From contig JAUICK010000008.1 of NCBI GenBank assembly GCA_030427865.1, positions 62,001 through 126,000 of the forward strand: 64,000 nucleotides of DNA, read 5' to 3'. The notes below the pieces were generated by a model that ran no database searches, was not told the DNA's origin, and saw nothing but the letters and a program-made list of their open reading frames with translations. Shown here piece after piece: positions 25,112-33,936 of the stretch. The position numbers and the translations under genes were made by a program. The first letter of the stretch is position 1; the number at the start of each line of letters is the position of its first letter. The DNA comes from Bacteroidia bacterium. Its GTDB lineage: Bacteria > Bacteroidota > Bacteroidia > Flavobacteriales > Flavobacteriaceae.

Positions 25112-26083
25112 ATGAAAAAAACTTCAATTTTAATCGTATTATTTTTAGTGATCATTTCTTGTAAAAAGGAAGTTGTTATTCAACCAGAAACTGTAAAGAA
25201 ACATCTGTATACATTAGCTGCTGATGATATGGAAGGTAGAAGAGCTGGAACTAAAGGTATAGAAAAAGCAGCAAAATATATTGAAGGAGAATTTAAAAGA
25301 ATAGGCTTATCTACCTATGATACTTTAAAAGATTATAGACAAACGTTTACATTTACCAATAGAAGAACTCAGAAAGAGATTACTTCAAGCAATATTATTG
25401 GTGTTTTAGAAGGGAAAGGTAAAAAAGATGAGTACGTAATTGTTTCTGCCCATTATGATCATTTAGGAATCAGAAAAAAAGAAGGTCAATTAGATAGTAT
25501 CTATAATGGCGCTAATGATGATGCTTCAGGTGTTACAGGAGTTTTAGCATTGGCTGAATATTTTGCAGCAAAAGGTGACAATGAAAGAACCATTGTTTTT
25601 GTAGCTTTTACAGCCGAAGAAATGGGCTTAGTAGGATCAAGACATTTTGGAAAAGAAATTGATGCTTCAAAATTTGTAGCAGGAATCAATTTAGAAATGA
25701 TTGGTAAAACACCAAAAACAGGTCCAAAAACTGCATGGTTAACTGGTTTTGATCGTTCTGATTTTGGTAAAATAGTACAAAAGAATTTAGAAGGAACAGG
25801 TTATACTTTACATCCAGACCCGTATACGAATTTCAACTTGTTTTTTAGATCAGATAATGCTTCTTTAGCACGTTTAGGAGTGCCTTCTCATACTTTTTCT
25901 GCAACTCCAATAGATGTAGATAAAGATTACCACAAAGCTTCTGATGAAGCTGAGACACTTGATATTAATGTGGTTACAGAAACGATTAGAGCAGTTGCTG
26001 TAGGAACTCAAAGTATTATTAGTGGAAAAGATACACCAACAAGAGTTGTTTTAGAAGAGAAGAAAAAAGAAACGAAAGAGTAG
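25112..26083 (+). CDS. M28-family zinc aminopeptidase lipoprotein
   Basis: The lipoprotein signal LVIISCKKE places the enzyme in the periplasm or on the outer membrane. The M28 di-zinc site is complete: His/Asp in SAHYDHLG, Asp in NGANDDASG, the Glu pair in AFTAEEMGLVG, the acidic ligand in INLEMIG and the His in PSHTFSA. Relatives trim amino acids from exported peptides. About 35 residues before the core form a short linker. The stop codon overlaps the GTG start of the TfoX-like gene by one base, so the two are translationally coupled. Confidence 0.92.
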   Translation: MKKTSILIVLFLVIISCKKEVVIQPETVKKHLYTLAADDMEGRRAGTKGIEKAAKYIEGEFKRIGLSTYDTLKDYRQTFTFTNRRTQKEITSSNIIGVLEGKGKKDEYVIVSAHYDHLGIRKKEGQLDSIYNGANDDASGVTGVLALAEYFAAKGDNERTIVFVAFTAEEMGLVGSRHFGKEIDASKFVAGINLEMIGKTPKTGPKTAWLTGFDRSDFGKIVQKNLEGTGYTLHPDPYTNFNLFFRSDNASLARLGVPSHTFSATPIDVDKDYHKASDEAETLDINVVTETIRAVAVGTQSIISGKDTPTRVVLEEKKKETKE

Positions 26084-26442
26084 TGGCTTATAATGAATAT
26101 TTAGCAGATAGAGTTTCGCAATTTTTATCACAGAAAAACGTCAACTTTTTTGAAAAGAAAATGTTTGGAGGCTTGTGTTTTATGGTTGATGAAAAAATGT
26201 GTTTAGGTATTGTTAAAGACGAATTAATGGCAAGAATTAATCCTGTTATTTATGAAGAGTCTTTAAAAAAACCAGGATGCAAAAAAATGAATTTTACAGG
26301 AAGACCCATGAAAGGTTATGTCTTTTTAACTGATGAAGCTATAGATTTAGATAAAGATTTATATTATTGGCTGCAATTGGCATTAGACTTTAATCCATTA
26401 GCAAAAGCGAGTAAAAAAAGAAAGAGGCTGTCTGAAAAGTAA
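26083..26442 (+). CDS. TfoX N-terminal domain protein
   Basis: The 119-residue protein contains the TfoX/Sxy N-terminal domain (KKMFGGLCFMVDEKMCLGIVKDELMARINP, and FTGRPMKGYVFLTDEAID). In gammaproteobacteria that domain belongs to the competence regulator Sxy. Stand-alone versions in Bacteroidota have no proven role. The start is a GTG overlapping the upstream TAG by one base. The last eight residues (KRKRLSEK) are encoded by one arm of a large inverted repeat that also acts as terminator, so the C-terminus may have been acquired with that repeat. Confidence 0.82.
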   Translation: MAYNEYLADRVSQFLSQKNVNFFEKKMFGGLCFMVDEKMCLGIVKDELMARINPVIYEESLKKPGCKKMNFTGRPMKGYVFLTDEAIDLDKDLYYWLQLALDFNPLAKASKKRKRLSEK

Positions 26443-26567
26443 TAAATTTTGTCATTTTGAGCGAAATGAAATGGAGTCGAAAAATCTATAGAATTAAAAT
26501 TCAATAATTTAGATTTCTCCATAAAGTCGAAATGACATATTAAAAACACTTTTCAGAGAGCCTCTTT
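26421..26567. repeat. Nested palindromes: terminator arms around a REP-like element
   Basis: The outer arms 26421-26440 and 26548-26567 match in 19 of 20 bases as an inverted repeat and have a T-rich end, like a very long terminator. Inside them an imperfect palindrome spans 26450-26537, with TGTCATTT against AAATGACA and AAATCT against AGATTT. It carries the GTCATTTTGAGCG and GTCGAAATGACA motifs seen elsewhere in the window. The left outer arm encodes the C-terminus of the TfoX-like protein. Confidence 0.75.
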
Positions 26568-26587
26568 TATTTGTTTTAATATTAAGT

Positions 26588-27034
26588 TTAAAACTGATAT
26601 CTAACTGATAAAGCTACATCAGAATTTAAACCATTTAAACCACCAGCAATTCCAATTTCTGGTCTATAATCGATAGATAGTAAAATTGGTGCATCAAAAT
26701 TATATTCAATTCCAACAACTCCAGAACCGTAAATCCCAGTTCCATTAGCAGAAACGATTCCACCACCAACACCAGCATACCAATTGAATTTATCTTCTAA
26801 ATTCCAAACCCATTGATACAAACCTGTTGCTTTAAAGTTTGCAAATTCGTTAGCCAAACCTAAATCAATTTCTAAACGGTTATTGCTACCAAGAGCTTTT
26901 TGGTAAGAAATTTCTCCTCCAACACCATTTCCACCTCCAAATCGAAGTCCGATTGCATTGTCAGAAATGTCTTGTGCATTCATTGATAATGTAGCTGTAA
27001 AAATTAAACTAAATACTAAAAATACTTTTTTCAT
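26588..27034 (-). CDS. Small outer-membrane barrel-like protein
   Basis: A Sec signal (TLSMNAQ) precedes 128 residues of Gly-rich amphipathic strands (AIGLRFGGGNGVGGEISYQKAL, FNWYAGVGGGIVSANGTG, VVGIEYNFDAPILLSIDYRPEIGI) ending in ALSVRYQF. A terminal Phe is usual for proteins inserted by BamA. Eight strands fit, so a small OmpA/OmpX-like barrel is likely. A TAnnTTTG box (CAAATGTA on the plus strand, 27063-27070) lies about 30 bases before its start. No ligand or partner can be named. Confidence 0.7.
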   Translation of the reverse strand: MKKVFLVFSLIFTATLSMNAQDISDNAIGLRFGGGNGVGGEISYQKALGSNNRLEIDLGLANEFANFKATGLYQWVWNLEDKFNWYAGVGGGIVSANGTGIYGSGVVGIEYNFDAPILLSIDYRPEIGIAGGLNGLNSDVALSVRYQF

Positions 27035-27123
27035 AATTGTTTGATTTATTTTAAATTCAGAACAAATGTAACAAATTGGATGTTTTTTTTTAACAGGTAA
27101 AAGGTTAAAAATTATCTTAAAAA

Positions 27124-30100
27124 CTAATCGTTTACTTGCAAACGAACTCCTTCTGAATGACTACTAAATTCAGGCGCATACATAGATTGAATGGTCGTGA
27201 TTCCGTTGCTAAAATCACCAGCATTGTTCACTCTTACATCATATTCAAAAACATAAACACCTTTTGGTAATCTGTCAAAAAAGAAGTTGGTTGCTGCATC
27301 TTTTGTGCTTTCATAATACCCTAAATTGTCTTGCCATTTGTATTGAGATAAGACATTAATTGGCTCAACTCCAGAAGCTCTCATATCTTTCATATGGATG
27401 AATTCCATACCTCTATCTGAACGCAACTCTATTCTAACTGTAATTAAATCTCCTACTTTTACTTTGGTGTTTTTGGTAATTTCTTGCAATTCTTTGCCAG
27501 TATCAGAATTTACTTTTAAGAATAGTTTTTTGTCTAATTTTAGCGGAGTTTCTGCGGATGTAATTTTGTCTAAATCTTCAAAATATTGCCAATATAATCC
27601 GCCCCAAGCAACACCATTTCCTTTTTTGGTGATGGTAACATCTGCCATTTCTTTTTTGATATCAGTTTTATTCCACGATGTTTTAAAATATCCTGTTCCT
27701 GCTTCCACTTTTACAGCTGCCATTTCTGCCGGATTTATTTTCTGATTCCCTAATTGAATATCTACCATTTCTGTAACCGATATCCAGTCGCTTCCATTCA
27801 GTAACAAAGCATATACTGCTTCTGTGGTTGCTTTTGTGGTTTTCCAACGGTTCGTTTGCTTGTTTTTTACTAACCATACTTTTAAGTTGTCAATATCATT
27901 GAGATTTCTCTTCGCGCTTTCAGGCTCATTCGAAATGACACCAACTTCAGAGAAAACCTCTATCATTAAAGCTTGCGTTTCTATAGGTGCTTGATAATAC
28001 CAATAGCCAGCAGTATTGCTTTTCCAGTACATTCCCATTTCATCAGAAGTAATACTATTCTCCTTTAACGATTTTACAATTTTGTTTGCAGTTTGTTTTT
28101 TATCACTTCTAAATAACGACAATGCAATTTGTCCTTTTGCATACAAATTGTAATCGTTCCAATATTTTTCTGTTTGATTTTGATAAAAATTTACAGCACT
28201 TTTTAGGTCATTATTCATTTTGATATCCTCATAAAAACTACGCACATACAAATATTGAATGATAAAATAGTTCAAATGATTTTTTGCTAAATAATCTGTG
28301 TAAGCTTTTTCTCCTTTTTTCTCGGTTTTAGCTTGTTCTTTGATTTCTGATGCTCTTTCTAACAATTTATTGTATTGTTCTATCAATTCATTATCCAAAA
28401 ATTGTACAGATTTTTGAATCATTTTTTGAGTTGATTTGTCAAAATTGGTAACGCCTAATTTTTGTAAATGCCCAAAACCTGTGGCAATATGCTGAGTGAT
28501 AAATCGACTTGGATATCTACCACCTTTAAACCAAGGAAATCCACCAGAATTCATCTGAATATCTTTTAACTTGTTAATGGCTTTTTCTTGCATATTTGCC
28601 ATTTTTGTCAAATCGAACAATATAGCAATTCGCTTCTTTTGTTCCGTTTCTGATTGGGCATCACGTAACCAAGGAGTTTCTTGAATTATCAATGATTTTA
28701 ACTCTTGATTTTTTTCTAAGTTAGATAATAAGGCATCAGAAGATTTCCAAGCATTAAAAACTTCTTGAATCTTCGGATTTGAATTTGCTACAAAACTCGC
28801 CAAAGTATTTGCATAATATCTAGAGAAGGTTTGTTCTGCACATTCATAAGGATATTCCATTAAATATGGTAAAGACTGAATGGCATACCAAACAGGATTG
28901 GAAGTCATTTCTAACGTCAACTTATGGTTTTTTAAAGTTGATGAAGTATTATTTTTTAGTTTTTCTAATGTAAACGTTTTAGTTTGATTAGAGCGAATCC
29001 ACATTGGCATTGTCTCTGTAACCAACATTCTATTGGTTAAAACAGGTAAAACATTTTGCTCGCCATCAGAAAAATCTCCTGCTTTAGCCACAATTTTATA
29101 TTGAACTGCTTGTACAGTTTCTGGAATGGATAAATTCCAAGAAACATTCGAGTTTCTATCTTTATCAACGGTAAAGCCCACTCTGTCACTTTGTGACATC
29201 TCTCCCAAAGGGAGAGAACCACTCTTGCTTAATAAATCTTGTGTGATTTCCTTTCCAGAAATAGCATCTGTTAAATAGATTTTGGCAGACCCAGAAAGAG
29301 GATTGTTTGTTAAGTTGGTAATTTTTGCAGATAAAGTAATTTTATCTCCTTCTCTTAAAAATCTTGGAGCGTTAGGAACAACCATTAATTCTTTTTGAGT
29401 AACAGTTGTTAGCGTTTTAGTTGCTGATTTTAAATGAGTTGTATGCACTAACAATTGCAATTTCCAACGTGTTAAGGCTTCTGGCATAGTAAAACTAAAA
29501 CTCACTTTTCCGTTTTTGTCTGTTCTTAATTGTGGAAAAAAGAAAGCGGTTTCTTTAAAGTTTTTTCTGGCTTTTACTTTAGATAATGCTGCGTCTAATT
29601 TTGCTTGACCAGATTTTGTAGTGATGATGACAACTCCATTTGCTGCTTTTGCACCATATAATGATGTAGCAGCAGCATCTTTTAAAACTTTTAGTTCTGC
29701 AATTTGATTTGGATTTAAATTCATTTTATCAACAATAACTCCATCAATTACATACAAAGGTTGATTATCTCCTTTTAAAGAGCTTATTCCTCTTATTTTG
29801 ATATTTCCAGAACTTCCAGTAATATTTAAACCAGCCACATCACCTTGAAGCATTTCTGCTTTTACTGTGCTTATAGCACCAGTCAACTCTTTTTTTCTCA
29901 TAGTTCCATAACCAGTAACTACAACTTCTTCTAATTTGTTTTCATCTTCTTCTAACAAAACATTTAAATTGGTTTGATTGTTAATAGAAAATGTTGCTGA
30001 TTTGTAACCTAAAAAACTAAATTTTAATACATCTCCTTTTTTAATTTTGATAACGTAGTGGCCATCAAAGTCTGTTATTGTGCCGTAAGTTGTTCCTTTT

Positions 30101-33100
30101 ATTAAAACATTTACGCCAGGTATAGGACCAGATTCATCTTCTACAAATCCAGCAATAGTACCATCAAAATCTTTACGAGTAGCATTTAATTTTCTTTTTA
30201 TAGTTCTTAAGTATTGCTGATTTTTCCACTTGTTTTGGTCTAAAGAAAAACCAAACCAATTGTAAGTATCGTAACTTATAGCTGCAAAACTATAATACCT
30301 TGTTTGGTTATTTCTGATGCTAAAATTGGTGTTTCCAAAGCTATAATTGGCACTACTGGTTTGGTAAGAAGTGTAGTTAGATTTAGGTATAATTGGATTA
30401 AAACTCCAATTATGTGATTTGAACTCATCCAAAGAAGCATCGTACATAGATGCTAAAACTTCTGCAGTTACAGCATTGTTTTTATCATTTTTAATGGTAA
30501 AACTCCAGGTTTCTTCTTGCCCAGGTTGTAGTTTATCTCTAAAAATGTTGGTTTCAATTTCAATATTTTTTTGTTTTTTTGGAACATTGATAAGTAAACT
30601 TCCACTTTTAAACTCATTGAAGTTTACAAAGTGATATTTGATTGCAAATCCGCCAACATCATTCTTTGTAACAGGAATTTTTATCGTTTTTGTAGTGTTG
30701 TTTAATTTTACCAAACAAGTTTCCACAATTTTATAATTCTTTTCTATCTGAATAACAACAGTGATGTTTTTAGATGCTGAACCAATTTGCAGTGCTACAT
30801 CATCACCAATGGTATAAAATGTTTTATCGGTATTGATGACAAATAATTGAGCATCTGCAACTTGTTTTTCTTTGGTAGAAAATAAAGCAAACCTTTTTTC
30901 GTCTTTTACGTTTTGTCCGAATTTATCTTTACTTTCTAAAATGGCTACATATTTTCCTGAAATCCAGTTTTTAATAGCGTTGAGTTTGATTTCTTTAGAA
31001 GTTTTTGTGTCGAAATTAGAAGAGAATACCAATTCGCCTTTTTTCCAGTTTTTTTCATCAGCTTCATCATTTGTGTAAGGATCATTTGGAAATAACATCC
31101 TAAAAGTATTTTCTGAAATATCTTGATAATCTGGAGCAGACCAAGGTCTTTTTCTTAACGGATTTTTAGGCGCTTGTAACTTGTATATTTTAAGATTTCC
31201 TTTAGCAGGTACAAATTCATCATTTAAGTTTTTTGTATCTATTTTTAGTGTTGTTTCTTTTTGAGATTTATCAATTTTATCATCCAAAGAAATAGAGGCC
31301 AGCAAAGAATGATACCCAACTTTTACAGTTGTAGTTGCGCTTCTAGTTTCACCATTAATATCGGTAACATCCGCAGTTATTTCATAAGTAAAAACAGGCA
31401 AACTTGCTTTATCAACACTTTCATCAGGCAAAGCCTCAAAGTTGATAGAAAAATTACCTGATGCATCTGTGATGCTTTCTCCATTGGTTATTTCTTGCGC
31501 TTCAGAAGTTGCTTGAGGTCTATACCAAAACCACCAACTAGGATATTGAACTTTTCTATGAACTCTATACACCACTTTTGCGTCTGTAATTGAAGCGCCA
31601 GAAAAAGCTTTTGCAAATCCATTTACAGTAACAGAGTCATTTATTTTAAAACTTTCTGTAACGGGTTTAAATTCGGTTTCAAATTTGGGCCTTTTGTATT
31701 CTTCTACGGATATTGTTACAGAAGTATTGTAATCAAAATCAAAGTTTACGTTATCATAAAATTTGCTATCATATTCAGAGCTTTCGTCAACTTCTAAAGT
31801 GAATTCTCCCGTTAAGCCATTGTTTGGTAAAATAAATTCACCTGCTACAGAACCAAATTCATTTAATTTTAAATCTAATGTTTTTACAACTTGATTATTT
31901 ACATCAGATAGTGTAACTTCTACATATTCGTTTTTAAAAACTTCAGATTTCTCACCTCGTTTTTTGATGACAATGGCTTTAAAATAAATGGTTTGTCCTG
32001 GTCTGTAAATACTTCTGTCGGTAAAAATAAATGGTTTTATAATAACTTTGTTTTCTTCTTTTTCGTTATAGTTTACTCTGCTATAATCGTATAAATAACG
32101 ATTTCCAAAAGTAGCAACATCAGTTTTAGTTTTAACTGTAAAAGTTACATTGCCATATGAATTTTTGCTTTTAAATGCAGCAAAACCGTTTTTATTAGTA
32201 GTTAATTTTTTATTGATATAATAATCCTCGTGATTATTATTGTTTTTTATATGAATTATTGCTTTTTTAATAGGTTTTCCAGTGTTTCTGTCTACAACTT
32301 GGTAATTGTATTTTCTTTCAAAATTGTTCTCTATTAAGGTTAAATTGGTAGCTTGTATAATAGCAGTTCCATAAATTTTATTTGTAGAAATGTCTGAACT
32401 TTCTGAGGCAACAATTAGATATTTTCCGTTTTCTAATTTCGGAACAATAACTTCTGTTGTGTGTTGTAAATAATCTTTTTCGTTTCTTAGGTTAGTGTTC
32501 CAATTTTTTACTTTTTCAAAAGATTTAAGTAGAGGAATTTTATCTTCTAATCTATAAGTTTTCTGAAACTTTATAAGCTGTTTTTCTGAAACTTTATAAG
32601 CAGTAAAAAATAATTTATTGATGTTTTTATAATTGATTAAAATTCTTGAATTGGTATTGATTGGAATGTATTTTTCGGCTGTAATAGAAAGCGATTTTTC
32701 TTTAATTTGAGCTTTTAAAATTTTACAATTTTTAGCGCCTAAGCTTTTAGAGAATTGTTGAATAACTTGATTGCAAATTTCTAAGGCTAATTTATTTTCT
32801 GTTTTGTTTCTATAAATTTTAGCAATCTCAAAAGCATACAAACCACTGACTTTATTGTGTTTAAAATATTCTTTTGATGACTTTAAAGTGTTTAATAGAA
32901 TAATTTCTTTCTTACCAAAAGTTGCATGATGATTTACAAAATTAATACGATGAATATCAGCATCTACTAAAGCACTTAAATTGTTTTCTTTTTGATGAAA
33001 TTGAATAATGTTTTGGTAAATTTTTAATGCATTAAATTGCAATGATAAGCTATCTTTAGTAGTCAACTTTAATTTAGAAAACGATTTGTAACCACTTAAA

Positions 33101-33765
33101 AAAGCAGCATTATCTAATACAAACTTATAAGTAGGTCTTGTAATTGAGGTTTCTGAAGATTTATAAAACTCTAAGGCATTGTTTGCTAAAAAATCATACA
33201 ATGTAGGTCTATATGTTTTAGATTCTTTTTGGGCAACCAAAATATCAGAAAAACTACGAATATTTACTTTTTGTAATTTTTCTGTATTTTTTAAAGAAGC
33301 AATAAAATGATGATGAATTTCTTTGAATAAAGTATGTAAATCCCAAGTTCTAAAATCACCAAAATTTACTTTACTTGTCGTTTTTGTTCTATTGTAAAAC
33401 TTATATCGATTTTGATTAAAATATTGCCAATATAAATTGGCTAAAACATTTTCTAAGATATTTTTAGTTGGAAATTTACTCTTAGTAATTTGCTTTTTAA
33501 AACTATTAATAATTTTTATTTGAGCATCTTCTTCTAAGGTTAAAGCAAACTTACTTTTGAAAAAAAGAGATTTTACAATTTGAGGAGAATTTTTTTCTTC
33601 TTCTGCTTTGGTGTAAATCTTGTTAACAATTTCTAAAGCAGATTTGGGTACGTTTTCCACTTCAAATTTTTCTACTTGCAACCAAAGGTTGTCAAAAGAA
33701 TCTTGAGCATTAGAAATTATAGAAAAGAATATTGCCATTAATAGAGTAATTGTAAATTTTTTCAT
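27124..33765 (-). CDS. Alpha-2-macroglobulin family protein with embedded SusC-type N-terminal module
   Basis: The start codon at 33765 (third codon of the open frame) gives signal FFSIISNAQ. Residues about 20-450 are helical and unrecognised. MG domains follow, with the MG2 hallmark FIFTDRSIYRPGQTIYFKAI near residue 580. The A2M core (ALTRWKLQLLVHTTHL near 1430) and a thioester motif YECAEQT near 1640 are followed by the terpenoid-cyclase-like helical domain. Thioester macroglobulins trap proteases covalently in the periplasm. Between about residues 1195 and 1395 lies a carboxypeptidase-regulatory domain plus TonB plug (VVVTGYGTMRKKELTGAIS, TSLYGAKAANGVVIITTKSG), as at the front of SusC proteins but with no barrel. 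Two REP-like palindromes lie in frame at 27901 and 29182. It is monocistronic. Confidence 0.88.
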   Translation of the reverse strand: MKKFTITLLMAIFFSIISNAQDSFDNLWLQVEKFEVENVPKSALEIVNKIYTKAEEEKNSPQIVKSLFFKSKFALTLEEDAQIKIINSFKKQITKSKFPTKNILENVLANLYWQYFNQNRYKFYNRTKTTSKVNFGDFRTWDLHTLFKEIHHHFIASLKNTEKLQKVNIRSFSDILVAQKESKTYRPTLYDFLANNALEFYKSSETSITRPTYKFVLDNAAFLSGYKSFSKLKLTTKDSLSLQFNALKIYQNIIQFHQKENNLSALVDADIHRINFVNHHATFGKKEIILLNTLKSSKEYFKHNKVSGLYAFEIAKIYRNKTENKLALEICNQVIQQFSKSLGAKNCKILKAQIKEKSLSITAEKYIPINTNSRILINYKNINKLFFTAYKVSEKQLIKFQKTYRLEDKIPLLKSFEKVKNWNTNLRNEKDYLQHTTEVIVPKLENGKYLIVASESSDISTNKIYGTAIIQATNLTLIENNFERKYNYQVVDRNTGKPIKKAIIHIKNNNNHEDYYINKKLTTNKNGFAAFKSKNSYGNVTFTVKTKTDVATFGNRYLYDYSRVNYNEKEENKVIIKPFIFTDRSIYRPGQTIYFKAIVIKKRGEKSEVFKNEYVEVTLSDVNNQVVKTLDLKLNEFGSVAGEFILPNNGLTGEFTLEVDESSEYDSKFYDNVNFDFDYNTSVTISVEEYKRPKFETEFKPVTESFKINDSVTVNGFAKAFSGASITDAKVVYRVHRKVQYPSWWFWYRPQATSEAQEITNGESITDASGNFSINFEALPDESVDKASLPVFTYEITADVTDINGETRSATTTVKVGYHSLLASISLDDKIDKSQKETTLKIDTKNLNDEFVPAKGNLKIYKLQAPKNPLRKRPWSAPDYQDISENTFRMLFPNDPYTNDEADEKNWKKGELVFSSNFDTKTSKEIKLNAIKNWISGKYVAILESKDKFGQNVKDEKRFALFSTKEKQVADAQLFVINTDKTFYTIGDDVALQIGSASKNITVVIQIEKNYKIVETCLVKLNNTTKTIKIPVTKNDVGGFAIKYHFVNFNEFKSGSLLINVPKKQKNIEIETNIFRDKLQPGQEETWSFTIKNDKNNAVTAEVLASMYDASLDEFKSHNWSFNPIIPKSNYTSYQTSSANYSFGNTNFSIRNNQTRYYSFAAISYDTYNWFGFSLDQNKWKNQQYLRTIKRKLNATRKDFDGTIAGFVEDESGPIPGVNVLIKGTTYGTITDFDGHYVIKIKKGDVLKFSFLGYKSATFSINNQTNLNVLLEEDENKLEEVVVTGYGTMRKKELTGAISTVKAEMLQGDVAGLNITGSSGNIKIRGISSLKGDNQPLYVIDGVIVDKMNLNPNQIAELKVLKDAAATSLYGAKAANGVVIITTKSGQAKLDAALSKVKARKNFKETAFFFPQLRTDKNGKVSFSFTMPEALTRWKLQLLVHTTHLKSATKTLTTVTQKELMVVPNAPRFLREGDKITLSAKITNLTNNPLSGSAKIYLTDAISGKEITQDLLSKSGSLPLGEMSQSDRVGFTVDKDRNSNVSWNLSIPETVQAVQYKIVAKAGDFSDGEQNVLPVLTNRMLVTETMPMWIRSNQTKTFTLEKLKNNTSSTLKNHKLTLEMTSNPVWYAIQSLPYLMEYPYECAEQTFSRYYANTLASFVANSNPKIQEVFNAWKSSDALLSNLEKNQELKSLIIQETPWLRDAQSETEQKKRIAILFDLTKMANMQEKAINKLKDIQMNSGGFPWFKGGRYPSRFITQHIATGFGHLQKLGVTNFDKSTQKMIQKSVQFLDNELIEQYNKLLERASEIKEQAKTEKKGEKAYTDYLAKNHLNYFIIQYLYVRSFYEDIKMNNDLKSAVNFYQNQTEKYWNDYNLYAKGQIALSLFRSDKKQTANKIVKSLKENSITSDEMGMYWKSNTAGYWYYQAPIETQALMIEVFSEVGVISNEPESAKRNLNDIDNLKVWLVKNKQTNRWKTTKATTEAVYALLLNGSDWISVTEMVDIQLGNQKINPAEMAAVKVEAGTGYFKTSWNKTDIKKEMADVTITKKGNGVAWGGLYWQYFEDLDKITSAETPLKLDKKLFLKVNSDTGKELQEITKNTKVKVGDLITVRIELRSDRGMEFIHMKDMRASGVEPINVLSQYKWQDNLGYYESTKDAATNFFFDRLPKGVYVFEYDVRVNNAGDFSNGITTIQSMYAPEFSSHSEGVRLQVND
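27901..27942 (-). repeat. REP-like palindrome inside the macroglobulin gene
   Basis: On the minus strand it begins GGTGTCATTTCGA and ends GAGAAATCTC, sharing TGTCATTTCGA and GAGAAATCT with the intergenic element at 26511-26537. It is read in frame as GVISNEPESAKRNL, around residue 1942 of the macroglobulin. Confidence 0.6.
29182..29217 (-). repeat. Double-hairpin REP-like element inside the macroglobulin gene
   Basis: Two perfect adjacent stems, TGTCAC/GTGACA (29184-29198) and TCTCTCCC/GGGAGAGA (29199-29217), each have a 3-base loop. It is read in frame as SLPLGEMSQSDR around residue 1518. Such CTCTCCC-TTT-GGGAGAG plus TGTCAC-AAA-GTGACA units are, as I recall, common intergenic repeats in flavobacteria. 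Confidence 0.65.
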
Positions 33766-33936
33766 AATCAATAGATTTTAAACCTTCAAAACACGTATAA
33801 AACATTGTATAAAACAATAGGTAATGAGTTAACAAGTTGTTTTTCTTGGTAAAACTATTTTTTAATTGAGTTTCGTTCTAAATATAATCAATATTGTAAG
33901 AAGCTTTTGTATTTTTACTTCTTAAAATTTTGTTTA

